The notes: generated from the sequence alone by a model not told the origin. A stretch of 64,000 nucleotides of DNA from Brassica napus (GCF_020379485.1 NC_063452.1:29270770-29334769); one strand, 5' to 3'; shown: positions 33,823-46,145, counted from the first letter of the stretch. Numbers and translations are program-made.

Positions 33823-34250
33823 CTATAATTTATCATCATCACCGATATACAGAAAAACTTGTGATCTTGTAATTCATTTCTTATCTTTTGACACCACTTT
33901 GCAAATAAAATCTTGTGTTGTTGGTTTTGTAAGTGTAAGATAGTCTAGTAACATAGTCTCGTTAAAGAAAAATATAGTCTTTTTTTTATTTGAAACACAA
34001 ACTTATATATTAAATGCACCATTAGGTGATAGTCATTACTACAACTTCATCTTCCAAAATTCTCTTTGCTAAAGCATCTGCCTCATTGTTTCTCACCCCA
34101 AAGTTAGGTGATTGTTTCAAAACGCCGACAATCGTTAGCAACTACAAAAGCTGCGTGTTTTTGCGGGTAAACCAGTCATGCCCGTAGTGCCGACCTACGG
34201 GTATGTGGTTTTTTTGTAAGCAACTTGTTTTCTGCATTATATACACTTAA
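33823..34250. repeat. Segmental duplicate of 36524-36800 with a LINE 3' end
   Basis: Sequence from TATAATTTATCATCATC through CTCATTGTTTCTCACCC matches 36524-36803 with only a few differences. It contains the minus-strand end of a LINE RNase H (RNNEADALAKRILEDEVVV) and its A-rich tail. Because the match also covers unrelated flanking DNA, it is a duplication of a segment and not two LINE insertions. From 34110 onward it matches 31676-31745 instead. Confidence 0.7.
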
Positions 34251-35504
34251 AATGATAAAATATTTGTCTGTCGAAACTGAGCATTATATTTAATACTATG
34301 TGCTTCCGACGAATTATGTTCTCAAGGTGTTCTTAAATTTTTCGGACTGTGTCGAAACTTTTTATTCTAAAACGATATAGAAAATTACATCGACCAAAAA
34401 AAAATGCAAGTATTCTGATCCTAAAAGTAGAGCCATTAGAATCAGGTTAATCTTATAATTTTCGAATAACTCTTAAGTAAATGTCAGTAATGGAAAACGT
34501 TCTAAAAAGGAGAAGAACTCAACTGAATTTAAAAGATGATTACGGTCCAACGGTTATCATCATATGGGATTTTACATATTTATGTGATGCAAAGAAAACA
34601 TATCACACGAGAGGATCTCCGAACCGCTAAACATAACACACAGGATGATTATGGTGAATTGGCAATGACTATCATCATCATCTAGACTTGGATAAAACCG
34701 AAATAATAGAGTGCAAAGCGGTTGTAGCTATCCGCGATTTGATCTTCCCGCGTTTTGGAATCATCCTGACTTCTCCTGAGTGATCTCCGTCTTTTCTCAT
34801 AAAGGAAACACGAGGACCACCTTTCGCTAGGTCACCGTTCATTGTGTTATGTGTATAAAAAACGAAATATGTTTCTCTATCAGACGTATCTTTAGAAGCT
34901 TGGAGCTTTGCCCTGATGTAAAAGCCTTTCGATGTTTGCGATTATATAGAGGAGGGGAAGAGAGGCAGGTTTTTAGTGTTGCTAGTGGAAGCTGTTTGGT
35001 TTCAGGAGTTGCTGACAAGTTAAGTGGTTAGGACTTAGGACACATGCCCACTTGCAATATTGGTTATGAGACAAATATAAAATTACAGAATTCGTTTCCT
35101 ATCAATGTTTGATGGTATTGGACCGTTTGTGCGGTTTGATGTTATTGTTTCAGTGTTTTTCCCGACATACTACATGCAACAGATATGCAATGACCAAAAT
35201 GTGTTTAATCTAACGTTCATAGGTATTAAGATTTGTGTTCATGTAACAAATATCATGGTTGACTTTATAAACAATACATTTTTCATATGTATTTTCTTTT
35301 GCTAACAAATGTTATATGACGTATGCATTTATGAAAATTAAAATTATTTCATTTTCGTATCAAACTTTTTTGTTTTTAAACTATAATGCATACCAAAGAA
35401 AATAATCACAAATTCTATAGTTTAGTACACATTTTATGTGGAACATATGGATTTGCTGGTGAATTCCTATGATCTAACAAGGACACATGGTTCATATATA
35501 ATTT
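34251..35504. other. Unassigned region between Mutator-like copies
   Basis: I recognise no transposon here. A 60-residue + frame at 34849-35031 (FRSLELCPDVKAFRCLRLYRG) has some codon variety and follows a GC-richer stretch from about 34700, so a gene remnant is possible. It has no recognisable domain, and the next 450 bases are AT-rich noise. Confidence 0.3.
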
Positions 35505-36523
35505 TATGAGTTGATTACACTAAGAGACACTTTTTGACTTTGTATTACACCTAGAGACACTTCTAACATGTGACACACTTTGTTGTGGACCAACAACATA
35601 TTGTGGACAATTTTGCCCTTAATGGAAAGGACAGTTGTGGATGAGTGATTTGTGGATGAGTGATGTGTGGTTGGGTGATTTGTGGACGGGTGATGTGTGG
35701 ATGAGTGATGAGTAATGTGTGGATATGTGATGTTAATGTGTTTATAGTACATAAGTGGACAAACTCTCTATTTTGATTCTATAAAACTATACAACAATAC
35801 GTGGACATGGACTCATGTTACTAAATTATACCATAAAACGTGGACACATAATCTGTTATCTCCAATACAAACATTTGGCTTCTTCAGCTCAATTGATAAA
35901 TTATTTGTAGTTAAACTTCAATCAAGATGAGAAAGAGATGATATTGTGAGTATGAGCGGAGAGAAAAATCGAAGAAGCGTTTACCTTTTGTCGGAGAGTA
36001 ATAGATCTTGCATGTCAGAGATTTCTGATCTAAGGAATTTGCGCTTTGTCATGATGTGGATGAATGTAATTTTGATTAGAATTGAATTTAGATCCCGAGA
36101 TGATGAATGAAATCGAATGAATATTGTCCATGTCCACAACTAGTTTATAATTTTGTTAAGATGTTCATGTCCACAACTAATTTATAATTATGTTATCCAC
36201 GCTTTCGTGTCCACGTCCACATTATATTTACACATTAATATATATAATTATATATGAACATGGATCTTAAAAGATAGAGAATTTTATATATAGTTTATTA
36301 TGACAATTATTTTTGTTTAATATATTTTAGAACTTGAGATAAAAGTAAATAAATACACAAAGTAGAATAAGAAAAATAATAAAATGAAATAAGAAGAGGA
36401 GAGAGATTCTCTTTAGTTTAGGGTCATAAGAGTCTTTTTAACAAAAGAAAGTGTGTCTCAAGTGATAAGTGTCTTGTAGTGCAAATTGAATGTGAGAAAG
36501 TGCCTCTAGATGTAAAAAATTCT
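35505..36523 (-). mobile_element. Mutator-like non-autonomous element, copy C (full length)
   Basis: It runs from GAGTTGATTACACTAAGAGACACTT to CTCTAGATGTAAAAAATTCT. The termini form the same degenerate long inverted repeat as copy A, each with two TTACAYYTAGAGRCACTT-like words. Flanks read TAATTTTAT on the left and TATAATTTAT on the right, compatible with a 9-10 bp TSD with one indel. The captured segment (open frame, donor AAAAG|GTAAACG, acceptor-like ACTACAAATAATTTATC with AG lost) is at about 35900-36060. A GTGGATGAGTGAT minisatellite is at 35634-35712. Confidence 0.7.
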
Positions 36524-36678
36524 ATAATTTATCATCATCACCGATATACAGAAAAACTTGTGATCTTGTAATTCCTTTCTTATCTTTTGACACCACTTTG
36601 CAAATAAAATCTTGTGTTCTTGGTTTTGTAAGTGTAAGATAGTCTAGTAACATAGTCTCGTTAAAGAAAAATATAGTC

Positions 36679-37067
36679 TTTTTTTTATTTTGGAACACAA
36701 ACTTTTATATTAAATGCACCAAAAGTTAGGTGATAGTCATTACTACAACTTCATCTTCCAAAATTCTCTTTGCTAGAGCATCTGCCTCATTGTTTCTCAC
36801 CCGAGAAATCCAACGAAAAAAAATGAAATCAAATAAAATAACAAGGAAATATCCGCTACGATGCCATAAAGCTCCAAACTGCGGTGATATAGCTAACAAC
36901 TTCAATAAGCTGAGATGAGTCCGACTAGCAAACTATCTTCGCAAAGCCTAAGTCTGAGAACATTGAGACCGCCTCTTGTATTGCCAGTCCTTCTGCAGTG
37001 AGTGAAGACTCGGCCCAATGTGCTGGAGCTGAGAGAGTTGCTTCCTATCTTGGTTCTCAATCGTCCA
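36679..37067 (-). pseudogene. LINE 2 RNase H C-terminus and 3' tail
   Basis: On the minus strand, after the solo LTR insertion point, the translation gives GWTWTIENQDRK, then (shifted) HWAESSLTAEGLAIQEAVSM, FSDLGFAKIV, SSQLIEVV and RVRNNEADALAKRILEDE, a typical plant LINE RNase H. The stop is followed by about 45 bases and an A-rich tail (T-run on + at 36679-36690). The 5' continuation lies beyond the solo LTR at 38636-38665, where it breaks off. Several frameshifts are present. Confidence 0.75.
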
Positions 37068-38630
37068 TGTAACGGCCCGATCCCCCGGCGTCCGACCGGG
37101 GTTATCGAAAGGGTGTTATGGACACGTGTCTACTCATTTAGACAACCCTACGTGTCCCATTACTGGTCCCAGGAGTCGACGGACGCATAACCTTCTTTGA
37201 AATACCGTCACACCCACATCCATATACTTCTACTTACAGTCCTGCGCACAGGGAAAAGGAAAATGAGAGATGAGCAACAAGTTACTCAGTTAAGTGACTC
37301 TAGACCAGCCTGCCCGCAAGACACTCTATACTACTCTATGTGGGAACTAGGACTGACTTGCCACTACAATCAGTTAATGCAACTAAACATTTCATATCAT
37401 CATCATTTCCAAGCATTCACAATTCTCGACGTTTCTAACAACCTAGCGATCAACCAATACAATGACCTCACTCATTACCACACACATCAGACCATAGACT
37501 TAACTGACTCCATCTTATGACACCTTTAACACTCAAATACCCAACCATGAACTAATACACCTACAATGCACGTTTTTATATCCCGCCTCTCGCGGCTGGC
37601 TTGTCTTCTCGTTCTCCGTGGGTAGCTCTCGCTAGACCACTACCCCATATTCATGTGGGTTCCCACAGCTCTTATGGGTGCCTAGCGTAGAACTACTACC
37701 CCACGTACGCCCTCTATACTCTATATGATCACCCAATCCCATACTTATCCTTAACGTCATTCACTTATCCATTCACATCACGTCTCATTCTCATTCACTT
37801 TCTCATTCCTTTACACTTAGACTCGTACTTATACTCGTTCACTAGACGCCACCCGTTATCGGTGTCACATACAATACACATCGCACTCAAGTTCTACTTA
37901 CGATAACATTAACAATCAATACTCACCTATCATCTTAGCATTCGCTTCTTTCTAGCATCCTAGCTTTAATCACAAACAACACATGGGACGACACATCCAA
38001 TCATACAAGCATCACCCATCAACCAATCAACATCACAACAACATAAATCAGTTCATCAAGTCCCGTTAACAGTGTGAGGGTCCTTATGCATCATGATCCA
38101 CTCATCTATCATCCTAATCAGTAAACATGTTCTATCAACCTAGCACTCAAACATGGACTACTCAATCCTAACTCCAACATAAAGGAGTATACAGAATCAT
38201 GAGAGAAAGTTGGGTTCAAGACACTCCACCTTAGCCTAGATCTGGATCTGGATCTGGAACAAGAGACAAGGGAGATGGGATCTGAACAGATCTGGAACAA
38301 AAGAACAAGGGAGAGACGAGATCTAGTCACCACCACCAATCGGCTGCAACCACCACCAGCACCATACGGCACCGGCGAGGAGGAGGGAGAGAGCGCGACG
38401 GCGAGGAGAGAGAGACACTTGAGAGAAGAAGAGAGAAAAGGAAAAGAGAAGCTTGACGGCTAGGGTTTTATAGTCTCTCTAAATCTCTGCAGGGCTTCGC
38501 TCAAGTTTCAGAATGAGAGAAAAGAGAGAGGAGACAGCTTTATTTATAGGAAAAGGAGGAAACCCTAGTGGGCCGCAGTCCCAACGGGCTCTCCTTAAGA
38601 AAATTTTGGGCCAGGAACCGGACCATTACA
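37068..38630 (-). mobile_element. Solo LTR, Tekay-type ends, within LINE 2
   Basis: It begins TGTAACGGCCCGATCC and ends CCGGACCATTACA, flanked by a TSD GTCCA at 37063-37067 and 38631-38635. Length 1563 bp. Strand is inferred from a minus-strand TATA-like CCTATAAATAAAG (about 38538-38550) and from the analogy TGTAAT...GTTACA with the LTR at 18816. Frames inside it (for example 37197-37520) are not coding. No internal sequence is left. Confidence 0.85.
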
Positions 38631-38635
38631 GTCCA

Positions 38636-38731
38636 GCCAAGACCTGCTATCTTTAAACTACTAGGTCTGTATTACGTGGTAGAGGCGAATTGTGAATATA
38701 TTTATCAAAAAAAAATATGTTTTGTTGAGTT
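38636..38731 (-). other. Residual LINE 2 sequence left of Copia 2
   Basis: On the minus strand SSLKIAGLGW leads directly into the RNase H continuation beyond the solo LTR. Only about 30 bases are recognisably LINE; the remaining bases are A/T-rich and include an A-run near 38707-38715. Confidence 0.5.
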
Positions 38732-39081
38732 TGTTGAAAAGTATACTTGATTTGGATCAAAAATTATTGGGCTTATCATGTGTTGATCCAAAACGTAGCC
38801 CAAGTTCTAGAGAAATCATCCACCTCCTTGAAATAAAATAATCTAGATATTATGCTAGAATTATATAGATTTATGATTAAAATATTAGAGATATTTTATA
38901 TCATGGAGGCTATAAATACATCCACTCTCTTCTCATTTTGTGTCATCAAAAAAGAATCCAAGTTTGAAACAAATCCAAGTAATAAGAAATCATCTTCTAA
39001 GTTATAAAAGACTTTCTTGTTCACCTTCTCTTCAAACACTTCAAACACTTTCTCCACCATTATAAAGCTTTTATTCCAACA
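38732..39081 (+). repeat. 5' LTR of Copia 2
   Basis: 350 bp, from TGTTGAAAAGTATACTTG to CATTATAAAGCTTTTATTCCAACA. The 3' LTR (380 bp) differs by substitutions and by a poly-A/T-rich insertion near 56945-56990. Confidence 0.85.
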
Positions 39082-39127
39082 AAGTAGTATCAGAGCTACA
39101 AGTTCCTTTTTCCTTTTGAAGATTGCA

Positions 39128-39380
39128 AATAGTGGTGTTCCCTTCCAAGTTCCATTGCTCACAAAGAGCAACTATGACAATTGGAGTCATAGGATGATGG
39201 CTATCCTAGGAGCACATGATGCGTGGGAGATAGTCGAGAAAGGCTTCGTTGAACAAGAGAATGATGGTGGTTTATCTCAAACACAAAAGGATTGTTTGAG
39301 AGATTCAAGGAAGAGAGACAAGAAGGCTATATGTCTAATCTAAAGGATTAGATGAAGATACATTAGAGAAGGTTGCTGGA
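39128..39380 (+). pseudogene. Copia 2 gag, N-terminal part
   Basis: The frame reads VPLLTKSNYDNWSHRMMAIL, GAHDAWEIVEKGFVEQ and SQTQKDCLRDSRKRDKKA, the conserved start of plant Copia Gag. A shift near 39340 leads to GLDEDTLEKVAG, which is cut by the Athila-like insertion and continues after 52916 as GATSKEAWEKLW. Confidence 0.85.
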
Positions 39381-40140
39381 TGATCTCACTCAAATGACCC
39401 TAAGGAGTGAATTATTCTCTCAAATAAGAGGTTCAATTGTAGTACTTAGGGATCGAATCCTCAAGGAGCTAGGGAACCTAATAAATCTATTCAGAATGAT
39501 TAAGCTAGGTTGATTATGTTCAATGTAAATAAGTAGGTTGTGAGCAAGGTAGTTGCTCGGTTGATTTGATTGGGTTTTTACAATTAAATAAAGTAGCTAG
39601 ACTTAGGGTTTCTATTCAGGTAATCAGGATTATAATCTTGTAGATACTTAATAGGTTTATGCATGATATTATAGAGGTCAAGCTCTTAATAACAAACCGA
39701 TCGGCGTTCGCTTTCTAGTTTGTCTATTGACCAGATGAAGTGTCAATCGATGATTCTAGAGGAATATCGACCGATACACTTGTTTCACTGTCGATCGATT
39801 ATTCAACAGGAATATCGATCGACGAGCGTTAGTCAAGCTTTACGCACGGGTTGAATAATGCTCAGTAGGCTTCCTAGCCTTACTCTAGCAATCCTAGCTC
39901 AATTAGGACGGATTCAGAGTGAGATGCAAGTGATAAATTGAGTCTACAACTTTTAGGTCAAGTTCTAGGTAGATAAATTAGAAACATGCATTAATGACAA
40001 TCTTAATGATGAATATCACAATTAGCAATTTATAGTTGGGGCTAATCCCTCATAACATATTTAAACCCTAAACCTAAAATTAGAACTAATCAGACATAGA
40101 TAAGCAATTCATAACAGCAATGATAAGGTAAGAAAATTGC

Positions 40141-40197
<57 letters not shown>

Positions 40198-40661
40198 GGA
40201 GTTCCAATCACAAAGCTCTTTGGATCTTCTCTCCAACTCTACTAAAATCCTAGAAAACCTTTTCTGTGAAAATAAGAAAACAAGAAAGCACACTTTTCCT
40301 CTAGCATGTTGGCAAGTTATAAATATTAGGTTAAAACTCGTCAGGGGTAATCTTGTAAATTGATAAAGTCGTGAGCTCTAAGTCGATGTGGACCAAAACG
40401 GGCTTCTGCGAGCTTCGCTGTCGATCGATGTCACAGGGTGTGCATCGATCAATTATTTCTTCTAAATGTCGACCGCTGGTCTTGCTCGACGGCCAGCTCG
40501 GATGTTTTCTCTAGTTATCTCCAAAATGCTCCAAAATCATCACTTTCTTCCAAAACACTCCTGAACCTATAAATATACTAAATATACTCTAGAATATAGT
40601 AATTAGTTATTAAAACACTTATAAACCATAGCTAAAAGTGGGTAAAATCCATAACCTATCA
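39381..40661 (-). repeat. 3' LTR (left copy) of the Athila-like element
   Basis: 1281 bp. It carries an (ATAG)n microsatellite of about 13 units at 40143-40195; the right LTR has only about four units at 52435-52449. Several TCGATCGAT words lie at 39735-39830 and 40425-40450. Confidence 0.85.
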
Positions 40662-40912
40662 ACTCCCCCAGACTTACCCTTTTGCTTGTCCTAAAGCAAA
40701 ACATACAGGCAGTCTCTCTGAAAGAGGTTTGAAAACAGCAGATTTAAAACTCAAAATCATCACTTCAGAAAATCCTAGTATCAGAAGCACACTATATCAT
40801 ATCCTAGTCTAGCAACCAAATTCACCTAGTCAACAACTTAGCAAATCTTATTTGACAATCCCCTCTACCAACCTCATTTCTTGCATAAATAAAAGTGTAG
40901 GCATTACCTTGG
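40662..40912 (-). other. Athila-like 3' internal remnant
   Basis: This short unique stretch next to the left LTR includes the purine tract (minus strand GGGTAAGTCTGGGGGAGT). It shows no coding potential. Confidence 0.5.
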
Positions 40913-41904
40913 TGATCTCACTCAAATTACCCTAAGGAGTGAATTACTCTCTCAAATAAGAGGTTTAGTTGTAGTACTTAGGGATCAAATTCTCAGGGAG
41001 CTAGGGAACCTAATAAATTTAAATAAATTGATTAAGCTAGTATAATTATGATTAAATGTAAAAGACAGGTTTGTTAGCAAGGCAGTTGCTCGATTGATTG
41101 ATTGAGGGTTTTGGTACTTAGATGAAAGTAGCTAGACTTAAGGCTTTTATTCAGGTAGTCAGCTATCACATTACTCTAGCAAACTTAGCTCAGTTTGGAT
41201 GGATTCAGGGTGAGATGCAAGCTATCCCTTATGTCTACAACTCCTAGGGAAAGTTCTAGGTAGCTAATCTAGAAACATGCATCAATGACAATCCTAAATA
41301 TGAATATCACAACTTAGCAATCTATAGTTGGGGTTAATCCCTCATAACCTATTTAAACCCTAAATCTAACAAAGAGAACTACTCAGACATGGCTAAGCAA
41401 TTCACAACATCAATAAGGTATAAAAACTGCATAGATAAATAGATAGATATCAATGGAGTTCCAATCACAAATCTCTTTGGATCTTCTCTCCAATCTACTA
41501 AAAATCCTAGAAAACCTTTAGCTGTGAAAATAGTAAAACAAGAAAGCACACCTTGTCAGCGGTATAATTAGGTTAAAACTCGTCAGCGGTAATCTTGTAA
41601 ATTGGTGAAGACTTGGGCTCTAAGTCGGTTGGGTCCAAAAAGGGCTTCCTGCGCGCTTCGCTGTCGATCGATGTCAAGATGTGAACATCGATCGATTATT
41701 CTTCTTAAATATCGACCGTTGGTCGTGCTCGATGGTCAGCTCGGATGATTTCTCCAAATATCTCCAAAATGCTCCAAAATCATCACTTTCTTCCAAATCA
41801 TTCCCGATCCTATAAATATACTAAATAGACTCTAGAATATAATAAATAGAAGTTAAAACACTTATAAACTATGGGTGAAAGTGGATCAAATCCATGGTCT
41901 ATAA
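40913..41904 (-). mobile_element. Second solo LTR of the Athila-like family
   Basis: It begins TGATCTCACTCAAATTACC and ends GTCTATAA (CTATCA with one change). The flanks CTTGG (40908-40912) and CTTAG (41905-41909) fit a 5-bp TSD with one mutation. It lacks about 300 bp of the family LTR in its first third. It is a self-insertion into a relative. Confidence 0.75.
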
Positions 41905-42893
41905 CTTAGGAGTATCGATCACAGGATACAATGATGCTCAAACAAGAGTCTGGACCTGCAGGTAAATAAGAGTTTATTACCACCAAATCATGTTCACTTC
42001 TTTTTGACCTATATCCTAGGATTATTTTTGAATCAAGCCTTAATGGTTGCAGCCACCAAGTCATGTTCTAATCATTTACCTATAGAATTTTTATGAAACA
42101 AGCCTTAATGATTGTAGCCACTAAGTCATGTTCGAATTCTTTTCTTAAATTATTATCTATAACTATATATGTATATATTATTATTATTATTACTATTATT
42201 ATTATTATCATTATTATGATTATTATTATTATTATTATTATTTTATATACTAAATTTCGAAATAGAGAGAGTGATATATCTACACAAGGCTTTACCTTCT
42301 AGGCTTGTTTGAAGAATCTGATGCCATGTATACCAAGCCCCAGGACAAGCAAAGTTGAGCTTAGTTAGGTTGGAGGTCAGCTTTGGTTCGTTCAAACATT
42401 CTCAGCAAGTGTAACATAGTTGACAGGTTGATCCACTTTAGTATCTTAGTACTATCTGCAACTAGTAAGTCTAGAATGGTGTGGTTAGATAACAAGCAAA
42501 ATCAATAAGTTCATTGTCCCTTTCTTGATTCGATAAAATTTATTTGAAAACATTTTAAATAAGACTTATGAAATAAACTACACTGCCCAGTGTAAATTCA
42601 GTCAGAGTTATGGTGATAACTAAAGCAAAAGGACTCAATGTAACAAGTTAGAACGATATACCAGACCAGAATAGATGTCGATCGATGTAAAGATGTTATC
42701 ATCGGTCGCGGCAGGTGATGTTCTGTCGATCGATGTAGACAGTGTTTCGTCAATCGATACTCTTGGCAATCGTCTACTCGGATCTTTTTATGTTTTTTTT
42801 ATTACCTGCAAAAATTGATAAGTACTAAACTAATAAAAACCAATTAAAAATTAACTAATAGTGGGTTGCCTCACACTCATCGCTTTGTTGCAG
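41905..42893. repeat. Athila-like interior with tandem repeats and ATT microsatellite
   Basis: About two and a half units of a 65-75 bp tandem repeat centred on AAGCCTTAATGRTTG and CACYAARTCATGTTC occupy 41975-42160. An imperfect (ATT)n run spans 42168-42246. The rest to 42893 is noncoding, with TCGATCGATG words near 42676-42762. No pol remnant was found. Confidence 0.6.
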
Positions 42894-43475
42894 TCATTTA
42901 GCTTGTGGAAAGATGGTACTTGATGGGAAGAAAATCTCCATCTCTTCTCTGATCTTGTTAAACCATGTACCTGTGAAGTCTCTCATTGCCTTGTCTCCTT
43001 TGCGCCATTTGTCATTCATTTTTGTAGTTGCATTCTCCATCTTCTGCAATCTGTCTCCAAGACGTACAAGTTTAAACTGATGTATCACAAGTGTGGCGTA
43101 TGTGTTATCTGAGATCTCTTTTCCATGGTTGTTAACATCAGACATGTCTAATGTCACCTTTGTTACCAGCTCTCCTCGGTCTGTTGGTTTAGCTTCGTCG
43201 ATCGATATTCCGTTGTGGCTGTGGGTCAATATGTCGATCCGTCTTTCGATCGATGTTAATTCCTTTGGACGACTCGCAATTATCTCAGGTATCTCCCTCT
43301 GCATTGCTTCTGTCTGAGAGGTCAAAGAACTGATGGTGTTTTCCATGGGAAATGGATGTCATCACATCTTCTGTCGAGTATGTCATATGATGCTCCCAGA
43401 GCTCCATAGATCTCCTGTAATATCTGATGAAGTTCTCCTCTGGTGTAAGAATCTGGTATGGACTTCGTCGGTATT
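42894..43475 (-). pseudogene. Athila-like internal coding remnant
   Basis: A 150-residue minus-strand frame begins METTISS-like (MENTISSLTSQTEAM). It contains SIERRIDILTHSHNGISIDE, where the nucleotide word TCGATCGAT is read as S-I-D or I-D-R. It lies in the C-terminal half of the gag-like polyprotein. The sequence continues, beyond the Tat-like insertion, into the frame at 49397-49705. I do not recognise a catalytic domain. Confidence 0.5.
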
Positions 43476-44580
43476 TGTGGGAACCGAAATTCGCACTGTC
43501 GATTTCCGTTTAAATAAGAAAACTAGGAAAACCCTAATTTCTCAAAGGTCCCGGATATCTGTTAATACCACACACCAAGCAAATCAGAATACAATAATGA
43601 CAACGAAGAAGTATAAAAATCGTAAGAAGAGAGCAAAGAGAAGTCTTATTCCGAATTTGCGTATGAGCGTTTACAACAAGGTATAAGCCTGGCCTCGAGA
43701 GCTGTCGGCGAGATTCCTAGTTCTAGCAACCCTAAGACGGCTAAACCTAATTGAGTCACAACTCGAAATAACAAAAACGGAAAGTTGCCTAATTGCTTTA
43801 AGTGCTAAGTTTGCTGTGAAAAGTCCTCTCCCCATGCCTCTCACCTAGGACCCCTTATATACTGGCTCCAAGGTCGGTTTACGCTTTTCTCTTCTGCCCT
43901 TAAGCCGCCATAGCATAAAAATGGAGATATTCCATTTTTTCCAATCTTCGTAATTATCTTCAAAATTTCGTATTTATCCGCGGAAACTTGACATTTATCT
44001 TCCCTTGCGAACCAAGCGTAAACCGACATGCGGTTTACGGGCTGTTGGTTAAGAAATCGTAAGTTGGGCCTCGAGTCATGTCTTAGGTCCCTTTGGGCCA
44101 TCTTTTGACTCGAAGCGTTTATTACGGCTTCTTTCGATAAAGAATGAACTTTCCGCGGTTTTTATGGTAAATTTTGATTGATAACTTAGAAATGGCGGGG
44201 AATGTGAGATGGGTCGCTATGGTATTCGGGAGATAGCATCGAAGGGTAGACGAGAATGCATGGACTGATGTCGTATGGACGTTTCGGAAGAGCTCGGTCG
44301 CTACGTAGCGACCGAGCGGAATGGACGTTTGGTCGCTACGTAGCGACTGAGCTTTGGCTCGAACTCGGTCGCTACGTAGCGACCGAGCGGGGCACGTTAT
44401 TGGTCGCTGTATAATGATCCTTCTCGAGCTCTTGTCCGATGATTCGCGTTTCTTCCGCAAAGCTTTTCGTAAAGAAGAATCTATTTTGAAAAAGTATTTG
44501 TCGAAGAAGTTTTCTACATTTTTTTTTCTTCTTCGGGGATTTGGACGTTAACTTCGTCGTAACCGTTTTTGACCCCAACA
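43476..44580 (-). repeat. 3' LTR (left) of the Tat-like element
   Basis: Starts TGTGGGAACCGAAATTCG and ends TTTTTGACCCCAACA. It has three full GGTCGCTACGTAGCGACC-type palindromes and one partial (44296-44415). Near identity with the right LTR indicates few mutations since insertion. Confidence 0.9.
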
Positions 44581-44853
44581 GTTAGCCCCCCAGCTCGTTG
44601 GGATTGTGGATTTCTAGCGAGCTCCCAATGCGTGGTATGACTAGTTTGGACGAGATTGGTGTATTTGGACGAAGTTCGTGTCCAGAAATCCGCAAGTAAA
44701 TAGTAATTTCTCATGCCTATAAGAAGGGAGGTACCTTCTTCACAATCTTCACACTTACTCATTCTCATAGAGAGGTTTTTCTTTGAAAAGTTCTTTCTCT
44801 ATCTCTCTGTCATTTCCTTCTTGATTTTTAAAGAAAAAGAAAAAAAACACGAG

Positions 44854-46145
44854 ATGTCGAGTAAGAAGAGGAGTTCGAAGAAAGGATCCTTGCCCGCGAA
44901 CGTTTCTGAAGAGCTTCGAGTGCCGAAGATGGAATTCGTTCCTCATTCGGTAGACCCAGTCGAGAACGAGGCATGGTGGGTGGCGTGTTACGGTTCGATC
45001 ACGCCTCCCAAAGAAAAAGCGTTCCCGGTCATGAACCATCGCCCGGTGGAGGCAGGTGCGCAGAGTAGGAGTACTAGTTAATTCTTCGAGGTCAAGCGGT
45101 TGTTCTACCATATTTCGGACGCGGTGGAATTCAGGGTTCCTCGTCAAGGAGAATGCGCTAGTAGTCCCCCGGAGGGCTTTTTTACTTGTTAGGAGGCATT
45201 CGTAGTGCGTTGCCGTTTGTGGTTCCCGATCCCCGAGATCATCGTCCGTGTGTTGGGTCATTTCGGGGTGGCGATAAGCCAACTGAATCCTCTTAGCATT
45301 CAGCACCTCATAGTGATCCTGGTCCTGAGCTACGAGCATGGTCTCTTTCTCACCGTTGATCATTTCGAAGCGCTTCTTTGATTACAGATCATCCGGGACA
45401 CAGACACGTACATGCTAGTTCCTCGGAACTTCATGTCGGTGGTTAAGGGGTTCACTTCTAACTTCAACTCGTGGAGGAAGTTTTTCTTCTTCGTTCGTGT
45501 AGACGCAGCGTCCGTTGAGGAGAGTTGTATCCCACTGTTTCGGAGGTTGCCGAAAGATCGTCCCTTTATCAACCCTCTTGCTCCGTTTCCTGAGGACATT
45601 ATTGCGATGAGGGATCTGCTCAGGAATGGTCCTTCTTTCTGGACTTCTTTTACGCCGAAGAGAGTTCGTAAGGCGTTGAGGTTTGTGCATCCTGGTCCTG
45701 CTTTGGGCGGAGAAACAAGGAGTGAATCCGAACCTAAAGACCAGGGTCCCAACGCCGGTCCCAACGCCGCTCCCACTATTTTGATGGGGCCGAATTCGTC
45801 GATGGGGAAAGATATTGATCTCGGCGACCTGGAGTTTTTGGTGGACGATTGCATGCTTCCAAGATGGGATCCGAACCTTGCTTTTGGCGATGGAAGTGGT
45901 TCGAGCGAGGTCCCTATTCCGGACTTCGATGATTTCTTCGCTGGTCTTCCGTCGGGTTTTGACGCTCCTCAAGCCACGAGCGAGTCAGGGAGGCCAAAAG
46001 TTGTTGCGGAAGGATCTCGCATCATTAATGGGGTATAAATTTTAAGAATTCTAACGATCGTTATTATTATTTTTTGCTTATAACGTGTCAATCGGTTTTA
46101 CAGGGTTTAAACTTGCTTGGATCGGCCATTGAGGCGAGCCAACAT
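44854..46145 (+). pseudogene. Opposite-strand gene in the Tat-like element (Transposase_28-like)
   Basis: A coding region runs against the element's own direction. It starts with ATG 44854 ([17 protein letters not shown]) and continues through [19 protein letters not shown]. After stops at 45079 and near 45190 come [20 protein letters not shown] and [20 protein letters not shown], then a TGA near 45381 (likely CGA once). A 208-aa open stretch 45412-46038 includes [20 protein letters not shown] and [15 protein letters not shown] short intron (46033-46103, GT...TTTTACAG) joins it in frame to GLNLLGSAIEASQ. The fold resembles the putative gypsy-type transposon family PF04195 found in plant Tat/Ogre elements. 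Its role is unknown. Confidence 0.6.

Noticed and set aside
37197..37520. 107-residue frame in the solo LTR
   Set aside because: It lies wholly inside a TSD-bounded solo LTR, opposite to the inferred transcription direction, and has no recognisable domain.
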